Assembly (NCBI GenBank): GCA_013112545.1
Contig: JABFGJ010000002.1
Location: 310,001-374,000 of the forward strand
Origin: Bacteroidota bacterium
GTDB taxonomy: Bacteria > Bacteroidota > Bacteroidia > Flavobacteriales_E > Vicingaceae
DNA length: 64,000 nucleotides
Direction of reading: 5' to 3'
Shown: piece after piece, positions 45,807 to 54,674 of the stretch
How positions within the stretch are numbered: the stretch's first letter is position 1
Layout of the letters: every line of letters begins with the position of its first letter
Notes under the pieces: generated by a model
What the model was told of the DNA's origin: nothing
The model's database searches: none
What the model saw: the letters and a program-made list of their open reading frames with translations, nothing else
Translations under genes and position numbers: made by a program

Positions 45807-47107
45807 ATAATTTTTTGGATATACGGAATCCGTTTAAAGTCAACAAAAGTAAGTACAGAGATAAGGTAAAATGGTAGGATTGGAATTTTATATCGAACAA
45901 TAGCACCCAAAACTGGAGTAGTTAAACCAATGACTATTCCGAGGATAAAAACAAAAGTAAGGCTAAACAAAACCAAGGTAAGTGCTTTGGGATTGGGTTT
46001 TCGAAAGTAGAAAATCGGCAACAGTAAAATTCCCAATAGAATGACGTTTTCTAATGAAGAAATGAATGTGAAAACGCCTGAAACCTCCCAAATTCCAGGT
46101 CGAAAAAGGGTAGTAAAAAAAGCATTTGGCAAATCCATTAGCATGGCTTTATAGGTGTGATAGGTACTTGTATCGACTAGGCTTCTAGCATTTGAATCTA
46201 TCGCCAATTGTATAAAATCATTTCTTTTTTGGCTGATAATTTCAAATACTTTTTGATGATAATTACTTAAAAACAAGATTGCAATTCCGATGTTTAAAAT
46301 TAAAAATGCAAGAATTTTGTTTTTCCAATTGAATAGGAAGTTTAATCTAAGAAATAATAAACCAGGGATTAAACCTACGAGTATGTAGGTTTTGATGTGA
46401 AACAATAAAAAAGCAAAAACGACAAAAGCAAATAAGTGGGTTATTTTGAATTGCTGCATTAAGTTTTGGAAAAACAATAAAAAGAAACCCAGACAAAAGA
46501 ACAGCCAAGCTTCTTTTAATACCCCTGAATTCCAGAAGATAATTGAGGGGATTAAAAATAAAATAGCAAAAAGTACTTTGGGAGAAATAGCGCTAAATTG
46601 CTTGATAAATTTAAAAAGTGCTACTGACCCTAGAAAAGATAAAAACGAAAAAATTAGGGTGTGTATATGAAACAAACCATTGGAAAAGAGTAAAATAAAC
46701 AGGTTTAGCCGAATGATGACTGGGTTGTCATTAAAGGGTTCGGAAACATTTCTATACCAATGTTGAGTTTGATCCAAAACGGCATGATAATTTTCATCTT
46801 GAAAAACAAATCCACTTAAGAACTGAAATCTCAATAGCCAATTCTCTTTAGTTAAATCAAATATGATAATAGCATCATCGTAGTATTTATAGATATCTGC
46901 TGCAGTCCTATCGGTGTAATAATAGGTGTATATAAACCATAAACCAATGCCCATTAAAAACTTAATGGAAAAGCCAAAAACAAGCCACTTTGAATTTAAG
47001 CTTTCGAGCTGTAGAAAGCGCCATTTGTATATCAAAGCAATGAAAAAGGCGAAGAGAATTGCAAATATAAAATATGATAAAACCATCTGCAGCCAAAAGT
47101 ACATCAT
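45803..47107 (-). CDS. Polytopic membrane protein of unknown function
   Basis: About 434 residues from ATG 47107 (a second ATG follows at once); the frame runs further upstream to 47182, but that would overlap the purL promoter. It has roughly 10-11 hydrophobic helices with a large loop near residues 75-125 (DRTAADIYKYYDDA, ENYHAVLDQTQHWYRNVSEPFNDNPVIIRLN). The layout is like glycosyltransferase-C or O-antigen-polymerase-type membrane proteins (a WYRN loop after helix 2), but no diagnostic motif was recognised. It overlaps the amidohydrolase gene by 4 bases and is divergent from purL. Confidence 0.65.
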   Translation of the reverse strand: MMYFWLQMVLSYFIFAILFAFFIALIYKWRFLQLESLNSKWLVFGFSIKFLMGIGLWFIYTYYYTDRTAADIYKYYDDAIIIFDLTKENWLLRFQFLSGFVFQDENYHAVLDQTQHWYRNVSEPFNDNPVIIRLNLFILLFSNGLFHIHTLIFSFLSFLGSVALFKFIKQFSAISPKVLFAILFLIPSIIFWNSGVLKEAWLFFCLGFFLLFFQNLMQQFKITHLFAFVVFAFLLFHIKTYILVGLIPGLLFLRLNFLFNWKNKILAFLILNIGIAILFLSNYHQKVFEIISQKRNDFIQLAIDSNARSLVDTSTYHTYKAMLMDLPNAFFTTLFRPGIWEVSGVFTFISSLENVILLGILLLPIFYFRKPNPKALTLVLFSLTFVFILGIVIGLTTPVLGAIVRYKIPILPFYLISVLTFVDFKRIPYIQKII

Positions 47108-47166
47108 TCGTGTAAAACTCTTGTGATAAATTGCTAAATTGAGGAAAGAAAACAGTTGAAAAGTTT

Positions 47167-47174
47167 TACTTTTG
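47167..47174 (+). promoter_or_regulatory. Candidate -7 box of purL (TACTTTTG)
   Basis: A perfect TAnnTTTG match. The predicted start near 47181 gives a 23-base leader before the purL ATG. No clear -33 box at 19-21 bases. Confidence 0.45.
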
Positions 47175-47203
47175 CAACACATTAATTTAGCCCCTTATCG
47201 AGC

Positions 47204-49444
47204 ATGGAAAAAATCCAAAAATCTGAAGAAGTTACTGTTGAAACAGCTAAAGAATTAGGCTTATTGGCCGAAGAGTTTGAGAAGATAAAAGAAATTTTAG
47301 GCCGCACTCCCAATTTTACGGAATTAAGTATCTATTCTGTGATGTGGTCGGAGCATTGCTCGTATAAAAACTCGATTAAATGGCTAAAAACCTTACCCAA
47401 AGAAGGACCACACATGTTGGCTGAAGCTGGAGAAGAGAATGCTGGGTTAGTTGATATTGGTGACGGCTTAGCTTGCTGTTTTAAAATTGAATCGCACAAC
47501 CATCCATCAGCACTAGAGCCTTATCAAGGTGCTGCAACTGGAGTTGGTGGAATTAACAGAGATATTTTTACCATGGGAGCAAGACCTATAGCTCAGTTAA
47601 ATTCATTGCGCTTTGGTGATATAAGTTTAGATCGAACAAAGTGGTTGGTTAAAGGGGTTGTAAAAGGGATTGGTAATTATGGGAACTCTTTTGGGATTCC
47701 TGTAGTTGGAGGAGAGGTTTTCTTCGATGAATGTTACAACACAAATCCTTTGGTAAATGCGATGTCAGCTGGAATTATGGATTCTGGAAAAATGATTTCA
47801 GCAACTTCTTATGGTGTTGGAAATCCAGTGTTTATAGTAGGCTCATCTACAGGTAAAGATGGAATACACGGTGCCGCATTTGCATCGAAAGACATAAGTG
47901 AAGATTCTATGGAAGATTTACCAGCTGTACAAGTTGGAGATCCTTTTCAAGAGAAATTATTATTAGAAGCTTCTTTAGAGTTGGCTGAAACAGATGCCAT
48001 CATTGGAATGCAAGATATGGGTGCTGCTGGCATTACCTGTTCTACTTCTGAAATGTCAGGAAAAGAAGGTTTTGGGATGATTATCAATTTAGATGAAGTT
48101 CCTACCAGACAAGAAGGAATGCTGCCTTTTGAGATTTTATTATCAGAGTCTCAAGAAAGAATGTTGGTTGTAGTAAAAAAAGGAAGAGAAGCTGAGGTTG
48201 AGGCCATTTTTGATAAATGGGATTTGAATTGCAAGCAAATTGGAGAAGTTACCGAAGGGGGAAGACTGGAATACTTTATGGGTGGCGAAAAAGTGGCCGA
48301 TGTTCCTGCTGAGTCTTTGATACTTGGAGGTGGAGCACCGGTTTACGAAAGAGAATACAAAGAGCCAGCTTATTATGCAGATAATAAAAAGTTTAAGATC
48401 GATCAAATTAAAGAACCTACTGATTTAAAAGCAGTGGCAAAGTTTTTAATTAATCATCCAAATATTGCATCTAAAAAATGGATTATCGAACAATACGATA
48501 CCATGGTTGGTACTGTAAACATGAGCACTAACAAACCAACTGATGCAGGTGTTGTTAATCTGAAAGGTTTGAATAAAGCATTGGCTTTTACAGTAGATTG
48601 TAATGCGAGATATGTACACGCAGACCCTGAAGTTGGATGCGCCATTGCTGTTGCTGAAGCAGCTCGAAATATCGTTTGCTCAGGTGGAGAACCTTCGGCA
48701 ATTACGAATTGTCTGAATTTTGGAAACCCATACAACCCGGAAGTTTATTGGCAGTTTGTTGGAGCAATAAAAGGAATGAGCACAGCTTGTAGAAAGTTTG
48801 AAACTCCCGTCACTGGTGGAAATGTTAGTTTCTACAACCAGAGTATGCAAGAAGGTGTTGATGTACCTGTTTTCCCTACTCCTACTATTGGTATGATGGG
48901 AATCGTTCAAGATAAAAAGAACATTACTTCTTTAGCATTCCAAAACGAAGGAGATGCGATTTACATGATTGGTGCAGCACAAAATGACATTAACTCTTCT
49001 GAATATTTATATGCTTATCACAAGGTGAAGCAGTCGCCAGTGCCACATTTTAATTTAGAAGAAGAATTTGCCTTGCAAACAACCATTAAAAGTTTAATAA
49101 AAGAAGACTTAATCGAATCGGCACATGATTGCGCCGATGGAGGTTTGTTTATTACTTTGTTTGAAGCGGGAATGGCCAATGGATTTGGTTTTGAAATTGA
49201 TACGGATTCTGATTTTAGAAAAGATGCCTATTTATTTGGTGAAGCACAAAGTAGAGTAGTGGTAAGCGTTTCGGCTGAGCAGCAAGAAGCTTTTGTAGAA
49301 GCCATGACAGCATCTAATGTTCCTTTTACGATGCTTGGAGAAGTGAAAGGCAAAAACATGATTATAGATGGCGAAGATTTTGGAACTATTTTGGAATCTA
49401 AAGCCCAATTTGATTCTGCTTTAGAGAATTATTTGATGAAATAA
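47204..49444 (+). CDS. purL: Phosphoribosylformylglycinamidine synthase subunit PurL
   Basis: A 746-residue small-type PurL (FGAM synthase) for the fourth step of purine synthesis. Motifs include YSVMWSEHCSYKNS, CFKIESHNHPSALEPYQGAATGVGG, RDIFTMGARPIA, GMQDMGAAGITCSTSEM and HDCADGGLFITLFEAGM. It lacks the glutaminase part, so it must work with PurQ and PurS, which are not in this window. Its ATG is preceded by a good -7 box and it ends with a strong terminator, so it appears to be a single-gene transcript. Confidence 0.97.
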   Translation: MEKIQKSEEVTVETAKELGLLAEEFEKIKEILGRTPNFTELSIYSVMWSEHCSYKNSIKWLKTLPKEGPHMLAEAGEENAGLVDIGDGLACCFKIESHNHPSALEPYQGAATGVGGINRDIFTMGARPIAQLNSLRFGDISLDRTKWLVKGVVKGIGNYGNSFGIPVVGGEVFFDECYNTNPLVNAMSAGIMDSGKMISATSYGVGNPVFIVGSSTGKDGIHGAAFASKDISEDSMEDLPAVQVGDPFQEKLLLEASLELAETDAIIGMQDMGAAGITCSTSEMSGKEGFGMIINLDEVPTRQEGMLPFEILLSESQERMLVVVKKGREAEVEAIFDKWDLNCKQIGEVTEGGRLEYFMGGEKVADVPAESLILGGGAPVYEREYKEPAYYADNKKFKIDQIKEPTDLKAVAKFLINHPNIASKKWIIEQYDTMVGTVNMSTNKPTDAGVVNLKGLNKALAFTVDCNARYVHADPEVGCAIAVAEAARNIVCSGGEPSAITNCLNFGNPYNPEVYWQFVGAIKGMSTACRKFETPVTGGNVSFYNQSMQEGVDVPVFPTPTIGMMGIVQDKKNITSLAFQNEGDAIYMIGAAQNDINSSEYLYAYHKVKQSPVPHFNLEEEFALQTTIKSLIKEDLIESAHDCADGGLFITLFEAGMANGFGFEIDTDSDFRKDAYLFGEAQSRVVVSVSAEQQEAFVEAMTASNVPFTMLGEVKGKNMIIDGEDFGTILESKAQFDSALENYLMK

Positions 49445-49460
49445 GAGCGTTTGAATTAGA

Positions 49461-49494
49461 AAAAAAACCGCTAGTTTTTGCTAGCGGTTTTTTT
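49461..49494 (+). terminator. Intrinsic terminator of purL
   Basis: A perfect 10-bp stem AAACCGCTAG / CTAGCGGTTT with a 6-base loop, followed by T bases; the A run in front makes it partly bidirectional. Confidence 0.9.
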
Positions 49495-49506
49495 GTTTGC
49501 AATAAT

Positions 49507-49535
49507 CCCTCAGAGCGTTTTAAACGCACTGAGGG
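49507..49535. repeat. Palindromic repeat, same family as 10218-10250
   Basis: CCCTCAGAGCGTTT and AAACGCACTGAGGG pair with one mismatch around a single T. Length (29 nt), GTTT-N-AAAC centre and CCCT/AGGG ends equal those of the element at 10220-10248, though the rest of the arms differs. Confidence 0.75.
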
Positions 49536-49562
49536 TTAGATATCATATAATGATTATACAAA

Positions 49563-51848
49563 TCAATCAACAATAATTTTCGCTGAACTACTTCCAATAC
49601 GAACAAAATAGATTCCAGAATTCCATTTCGTGGAATTGACCGTCAAGTGCTTGTTTATTTTACTTTGAAAAACCAATTGACCTGTGTTGTTATAAATTGA
49701 TACTACATTGTTGTTTGTTGATGATTTAGAAAGCTCAATAGTAAATGATTCATTAGCAGGATTTGGATAAAGTCCAAATTGAATGGATTGATTATGAATG
49801 GTTTCGATGCCTGTATTTATAATATTCTTAGAAGCGAAAGTTGGATACATCCTTTGGAAGTTTCCAGTTCCATTTGGGTAACGCCCTAAAGATGAATCTG
49901 TCACTTGTGTAGTAAAATTGACAGAGTCAATTATTGTCATGGCCGAATTCGTTAAATAAATTGATTCTCCACTTGCAGACAATTTAAAGTTTGCATGAAA
50001 ACCAGTTTGAGTTGTATCTCCATCAGCCCAAACTACAATAAAACTATCAGCCATTAAATTTGTGCCAATTGGAAAGGTAAAGGCTTTTAGATTATTAATG
50101 TCATCAGATAATGAATAGTTATCTAAACTAACAGTAGTATTTCCTTTATTAAATAATTCTATCCAATCATCAAATTCACCATTTTGATCCGCTACTGTTG
50201 ATGAATTTGAAGCTAAAAACTCATTAATTACTATGTCACCAGTTACTATACTGTGTATCACATTAGCAGAATTAAAAGTTGGATTCATGGTTTGAAAACT
50301 TCCAGTTCCATTTGGATATCTGCCATATGAAGTATCTGTTGATTGACTCGTAAAGCTAATTGAATCAAGAATAGTTAACGAGGAGTCTGTAAGGTAAATG
50401 GTTTCTCCACTAGCAGAGAGTTTAAAGTTTGCGTGAAATCCTGCTTGACTAACATCTTTATCTGCCCATATTACAATGTAATCGTTTGCATTTAAAACTG
50501 TTCCAGCAGGAAAGGAAAATAAATTAAAATTTGATTTATCATCAGATAACCGGAAGCCATCTAAAGAAATGGGAGTAGTTCCATAATTATAGAGTTCAAT
50601 CCAATCATCAAACTCACCGTCTTGGTCAGCTTGTGTTGAGCCATTAGAAGCTAAAAATTCATTGATGGCAATATCATAGCTTACTAAACCCGTTAATGAA
50701 TTTCTTGCACCAATGGTATGAGGCATATCAACGAAATTACCTGTTCCGTTTGGTAATCTGCCAAAAGAGGTATCTGTAATTTGACTGCCATAAGTGATAG
50801 AATCAATTATGACTAAATTGGAATCTGTCAACAAGATTGTTTCACCACCAGCAGATAATTTAAAATTAGCATGGAAACCAGCTTGTGTCAGATTTTTATC
50901 CGCCCAAACTACTAGGTATTCGTTGGGGTTAATTGTTGTACCTAAAGGAAATGAAAACAGACTAAAGTCAGATGCATCATCTGTCAATCTGTAATTGCTT
51001 AGATTAACGGCTGAAGTTCCATTATTGTAAATTTCTATCCAATCATCATATTCCCCATTTTGATCTGTGACTGCAGTATTATTTGAAGCCATAAACTCAT
51101 TGATGACAATATTCCCTAAAGCTTTAGTACGAGAAAATACTGTGTAGAACTCATGCTCTGCATTAGTGGGTGAGAATTTTCCAATGTTACTATTTTCAGC
51201 ATAAATATAATATTCCAAAAAACCGCCATCAATCTTAACTTCAGCCCCGTAAACATTATCGTTTGCAGCCCCGTCTTGATGTAATCCATCATCAAACATC
51301 GTTACTTTTTCAAAAGAAATTCCACCTAATTTTGTTCTGAATCTTAACAAAACGGTTGTTTCGTTTGTAATTGTTGCATTAATGATAAGGGTATCTCCAA
51401 CTGTAGGCATAGAATCAGAAACGGTTACATTGGATATAATTGGTTCAGCAGCAGTGAAGTCACTTTGACTCATTAAATAAGAATACCTTCCGTTCATTAA
51501 ATTAGTGATTCCAGGCTTTGTTCTTGGAGGTCCTCCAGGTCCGCCGCCACCAGTTGATACATCATTTGTTAAGTTAGAAGTAAAGTTTGCGTAGGTATAA
51601 AATTTATTCTGATCTGCTTGAACATGAGATGCGATGGTTGTTTGCATGGCTTGAGCTTGGGTGTAATAAGGGCCGTTGTTGGTGAAATTGTCTTGCAACA
51701 TGGTTTTTACATGAGCCAAATACATTTTTTTGTAAGTTGGAACAGCAAGTAATTTACTTATCAATGGATACGCTGCATCATTCTGATGTAACAAATGTGT
51801 TAGTTGTTGAGCAGCGGTTGTATTATTTAAATTTCCTGAGCCAGTCAT
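49563..51848 (-). CDS. C-terminal part of split CotH/lamin-tail T9SS protein
   Basis: The 761-residue open frame is the second part of a gene that begins at 52718 and is cut by an in-frame TAA at 51921-51923. The frame is shared; the 24 codons between the TAA and this ATG read LYRGNDGRFIPIVWDLNESF, the missing end of the CotH kinase core including its metal-binding Asp. Then come the rest of the CotH domain, a short Ig-like segment (about 140-240), three lamin-tail domains (each starting INEFxASN, with DWIELYN and FGRLPNGTGNF), and a type A sorting domain (FGLYPNPANESFTIEL, NSGIYFVRI). Alone it lacks a signal peptide. Confidence 0.8.
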   Translation of the reverse strand: MTGSGNLNNTTAAQQLTHLLHQNDAAYPLISKLLAVPTYKKMYLAHVKTMLQDNFTNNGPYYTQAQAMQTTIASHVQADQNKFYTYANFTSNLTNDVSTGGGGPGGPPRTKPGITNLMNGRYSYLMSQSDFTAAEPIISNVTVSDSMPTVGDTLIINATITNETTVLLRFRTKLGGISFEKVTMFDDGLHQDGAANDNVYGAEVKIDGGFLEYYIYAENSNIGKFSPTNAEHEFYTVFSRTKALGNIVINEFMASNNTAVTDQNGEYDDWIEIYNNGTSAVNLSNYRLTDDASDFSLFSFPLGTTINPNEYLVVWADKNLTQAGFHANFKLSAGGETILLTDSNLVIIDSITYGSQITDTSFGRLPNGTGNFVDMPHTIGARNSLTGLVSYDIAINEFLASNGSTQADQDGEFDDWIELYNYGTTPISLDGFRLSDDKSNFNLFSFPAGTVLNANDYIVIWADKDVSQAGFHANFKLSASGETIYLTDSSLTILDSISFTSQSTDTSYGRYPNGTGSFQTMNPTFNSANVIHSIVTGDIVINEFLASNSSTVADQNGEFDDWIELFNKGNTTVSLDNYSLSDDINNLKAFTFPIGTNLMADSFIVVWADGDTTQTGFHANFKLSASGESIYLTNSAMTIIDSVNFTTQVTDSSLGRYPNGTGNFQRMYPTFASKNIINTGIETIHNQSIQFGLYPNPANESFTIELSKSSTNNNVVSIYNNTGQLVFQSKINKHLTVNSTKWNSGIYFVRIGSSSAKIIVD

Positions 51849-51920
51849 AGTGAATGAACCAAAAGATTCATTTAAATCCCATACTATTGGAATAAAACGG
51901 CCATCATTTCCTCTGTATAA

Positions 51921-52718
51921 TTAATAATTTTGTGCAAATTCACCAGAGTAACTATCGAGGTTAACCAACACATTATTGAAAGCTAACATCCAAAGAGCTC
52001 TATCAACGTCTAGTATTTTTTCAATAGCTGTTGTGTGGTTATTTAGGGTGTCACACAAATGAATCAATTCATCCCAGCCAAAATCAGATTTTAATTCATA
52101 TTTCGCATAATAGTTTGTACTGTCAGTTCCTAAGTAAACTAAATTAGGATAATCGCTACTGCCTGGTCCTGCACCTGCCGGAGGATTACATTTTATATAA
52201 GTGTTGTCTTTAGATCCAAATCGGCTGTTTGCAAATTTCTTAGAAACAGATTCTGAATTGCTGTATAGCCCTATTAAAGTTCCATTTACATAAACATTGG
52301 CATAATTTGAAAGCGGAGTATCCATGTAATTTCGAAGTACTTTGTAGCTCAATACTTCTCTAACAAAAGAAGGGTCATTATAAACATTCGATAATTTAAT
52401 ATCAGTATAGTTCTCGTGTTTGTGATCTTTATAGGTGTCCAATTCAATGTGCCAAGGGTTTTTTACTTGGTTAGCATTATAAGTGCTATTTCCTTTGTAT
52501 TTTACACCTACACTATCATATACAACTCCATTAATGGAAACTGATGTTGCCATTATGTAATTTTCTGTTGTTGCCTTTTCGGCATCTAATAAGGCATCCC
52601 AATTGTTTTGTGCAAAAGTTATTCTAATATCTTGCACTGTCGATTCATCATAAAAGCTTTGTGAGAAAGTGAGTAAGGAGAAAAGGAATGTGATTGCCGT
52701 AAAAGCTGTTTTTTTCAT
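51921..52718 (-). CDS. N-terminal part of split CotH kinase family protein
   Basis: A 265-residue frame with signal peptide (MKKTAFTAITFLFSLLTFSQ) and the first half of a CotH kinase domain: VQDIRITFAQNNWDALLD, VGVKYKGNSTY, KLSNVYNDPSFVREVLSYKVLRNY, VYVNGTLIGLYSNSESVSKKF, FNNVLVNLDSYSGEFAQNY. It ends at TAA where homologues normally read NYYLYR, so one base (TAT to TAA) would explain the break. CotH proteins are atypical surface protein kinases; this fragment lacks the late catalytic Asp and would be inactive. Together with 49563-51848 it would form a protein of about 1,050 residues. Confidence 0.82.
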   Translation of the reverse strand: MKKTAFTAITFLFSLLTFSQSFYDESTVQDIRITFAQNNWDALLDAEKATTENYIMATSVSINGVVYDSVGVKYKGNSTYNANQVKNPWHIELDTYKDHKHENYTDIKLSNVYNDPSFVREVLSYKVLRNYMDTPLSNYANVYVNGTLIGLYSNSESVSKKFANSRFGSKDNTYIKCNPPAGAGPGSSDYPNLVYLGTDSTNYYAKYELKSDFGWDELIHLCDTLNNHTTAIEKILDVDRALWMLAFNNVLVNLDSYSGEFAQNY

Positions 52719-52781
52719 AATTATAAGATTTATATGAAATCTTAGACGACAACTTATTTAATTTCTTTTACAAGAATTTAT

Positions 52782-53426
52782 TTAGTTTAATTTCCTTTCA
52801 TAATATGCTTTCAATTTTAGATATCTCGAAGAATTAGGAAATATTTTACACATCAATTCGGCATGTGTTTGAGCTTCATTACACGCTTGTTTTTTGAATT
52901 TACACATTCTAAAATAGGCCCTTGCTAAATAATAGTTTGCTGTGGAATCTGTTTGATTGTAACGTAGTGCATTTTTAAAATTTCCGATTGCCAGAAAGTA
53001 CTTCTTCTGTTCAAATTGAGAAATTCCACGAATCATTTTTTCTTCAAAATTTCTTTTGTTTTCCAATTCAATTGATTCATAATTAATTTCTTTGTCGGTT
53101 TGGATAAAATATTCTTGAATAAAAGTAAAGTTGTTATAACTGTAATTTATTAGCACTAAAAAACAAAGCGTAAATATCCAAGTACTCACTATTCGATAAA
53201 AATTAAATCTTTTTCGTTCCTTAATTAATTGAGCTCTAATTACTTTTAATTGTTCTTTTGTTGGTGTTTTGCCTTTCGAAATTGGAGAGGCAGAATCTTT
53301 ATAATACTCTCTTAGTTCAGCATAAGACATCTCTTTTCTAAAAAATTTCCTCCTTCCCCTTAACAACATTTTATTGTTTTTAAGGGTCTGAATCATAGCT
53401 AAGACAGAACCACCATAGCCACCCAT
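52782..53426 (-). CDS. Conserved membrane protein with TPR-like C-terminus
   Basis: A 214-residue protein starting MGGYGGSVLAMIQTLKNNKMLL, a pattern I associate with a conserved small Bacteroidota protein often carried in databases under a misleading enzyme name. Then comes a basic segment, one membrane helix (STWIFTLCFLVLINYSY) and a C-terminal helical hairpin repeat of TPR type (FLAIGNFKNALRYNQTDSTANYYLARAYFRM). Function unknown. Its ATG directly follows the stop of the upstream small gene. Confidence 0.65.
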   Translation of the reverse strand: MGGYGGSVLAMIQTLKNNKMLLRGRRKFFRKEMSYAELREYYKDSASPISKGKTPTKEQLKVIRAQLIKERKRFNFYRIVSTWIFTLCFLVLINYSYNNFTFIQEYFIQTDKEINYESIELENKRNFEEKMIRGISQFEQKKYFLAIGNFKNALRYNQTDSTANYYLARAYFRMCKFKKQACNEAQTHAELMCKIFPNSSRYLKLKAYYERKLN

Positions 53427-53753
53427 TTATATTGACTTATAGTTTAAAATCTCGGGTTTTTTACCACGCACATAAATTAGTTCTATGTTGAGCTTGTCTC
53501 CTCTTTTTTTATTGGAAATGGGAATTTCAAACACAGATTGATTGATTTCTGATTGTATAATTTCTCCATTTACTTTCACTTCTTTTGTAGCTAAACCTGC
53601 AACTCCCTTAGAAGAATGAAATTGATTTCTGAAAAAAATATTTTTGCCATTGTAGTTTGTTTCTATAAGTAAGGTATCATATTGTGATGATGGCTCTTTA
53701 GCGATTGCAAAAAAAGAACAGCAGATGAGTAATACTAGAAATATTTGTTTCAT
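53427..53753 (-). CDS. Small exported protein, unknown function
   Basis: A 108-residue protein with a signal peptide (MKQIFLVLLICCSFFAIA) and a short beta-rich mature part (DTLLIETNYNGKNIFFRN, KEVKVNGEIIQSEINQSVFEIPI). Not recognised. The stop codon is immediately followed by the ATG of the TPR-like membrane protein gene, so the two are one unit. Confidence 0.6.
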   Translation of the reverse strand: MKQIFLVLLICCSFFAIAKEPSSQYDTLLIETNYNGKNIFFRNQFHSSKGVAGLATKEVKVNGEIIQSEINQSVFEIPISNKKRGDKLNIELIYVRGKKPEILNYKSI

Positions 53754-53977
53754 GATGGTTTGTTTTTTCAGTCTTAAAATTAATGTATTTTAAAAGCAAT
53801 AGCTAAAAATAGGTTTTCACAGCAAATTCAAATTGTTCAATTAACTATTTTTTTCATGGCCGATATGTTGTCTCTTTCTTAAAAATTGAGCTACAAATCT
53901 ATTCAAGCTTAAATTCATGCTCAAAAGAGCTTAAAATTATGAATTTTGAGCTGTATTTTTTATATCTTTAATCTCTA

Positions 53978-54673
53978 ATGAATTACGAAAAACGACTAAA
54001 CATAAAATCTTGGGCTGAGGAAGATCGACCACGAGAAAAATTGGCAAGTAAAGGTGCTCGAATGCTCAGTGATGCCGAATTAATAGCCATTTTAATTGGC
54101 TCTGGAAACAGAGAAGAAACTGCAGTGGAGCTTGCAAAACGAATACTTGCTTTTGTTAATTACAACTTGAATGAACTTGGCAAGATGGATATCAATGAGC
54201 TTAAAAAATTCAAAGGAATTGGTGAAGCGAAGGCAATATCAATAGTAGCAGCAATGGAGTTGGGGAGAAGAAGAACAGATTCAGGCTCGGAGATGAAACG
54301 AAAAATTACTTCCAGCAATGATGCATTTCTTGAAATTTCTCCCGTGTTAAGTGACTTGAATCACGAGGAATTCTGGGTAATAATTATGGATCGAGCAAAT
54401 CAAGTGATTGAAAAAAGAAACATCAGTAAAGGAGGTGTAAGTGGAACGGTTGCCGATGCTAGAATGATTTTTAAACCTGCGATTGAACGTTTGGCTTCCT
54501 CTATAATTTTATGCCACAATCACCCCTCTGGAAATATGAAAGCGAGTAATGCCGATATACAACTCACTAAAAAAATGGTAGAAGCTGGAAAAAGTTTGGA
54601 TATTTCTGTGTTCGACCATATAATCGTTGGAAATAATGTGTACTATAGCCTAGCCGATGAAGGTTTGATGTAA
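53978..54673 (+). CDS. radC: RadC family JAB-domain protein
   Basis: A 231-residue RadC. N-terminal helix-hairpin-helix part (about 60-95: LKKFKGIGEAKAISIVAAMELG), then the JAB/MPN metalloprotease-like domain with HNHPSGN (His180, His182) and Asp193, the expected zinc ligands. Despite the name, a DNA-repair role is not established for this family. It is the first gene of a seven-gene + strand run; the deacetylase gene begins 1 base after its stop. Confidence 0.93.
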   Translation: MNYEKRLNIKSWAEEDRPREKLASKGARMLSDAELIAILIGSGNREETAVELAKRILAFVNYNLNELGKMDINELKKFKGIGEAKAISIVAAMELGRRRTDSGSEMKRKITSSNDAFLEISPVLSDLNHEEFWVIIMDRANQVIEKRNISKGGVSGTVADARMIFKPAIERLASSIILCHNHPSGNMKASNADIQLTKKMVEAGKSLDISVFDHIIVGNNVYYSLADEGLM

Positions 54674-54674
54674 T

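Noticed and set aside
53754-53977. AT-rich gap before radC with short AGCTCAAAA-type inverted repeats, considered as a regulatory RNA
   Set aside because: The arms are short and imperfect and no promoter or terminator frames them.
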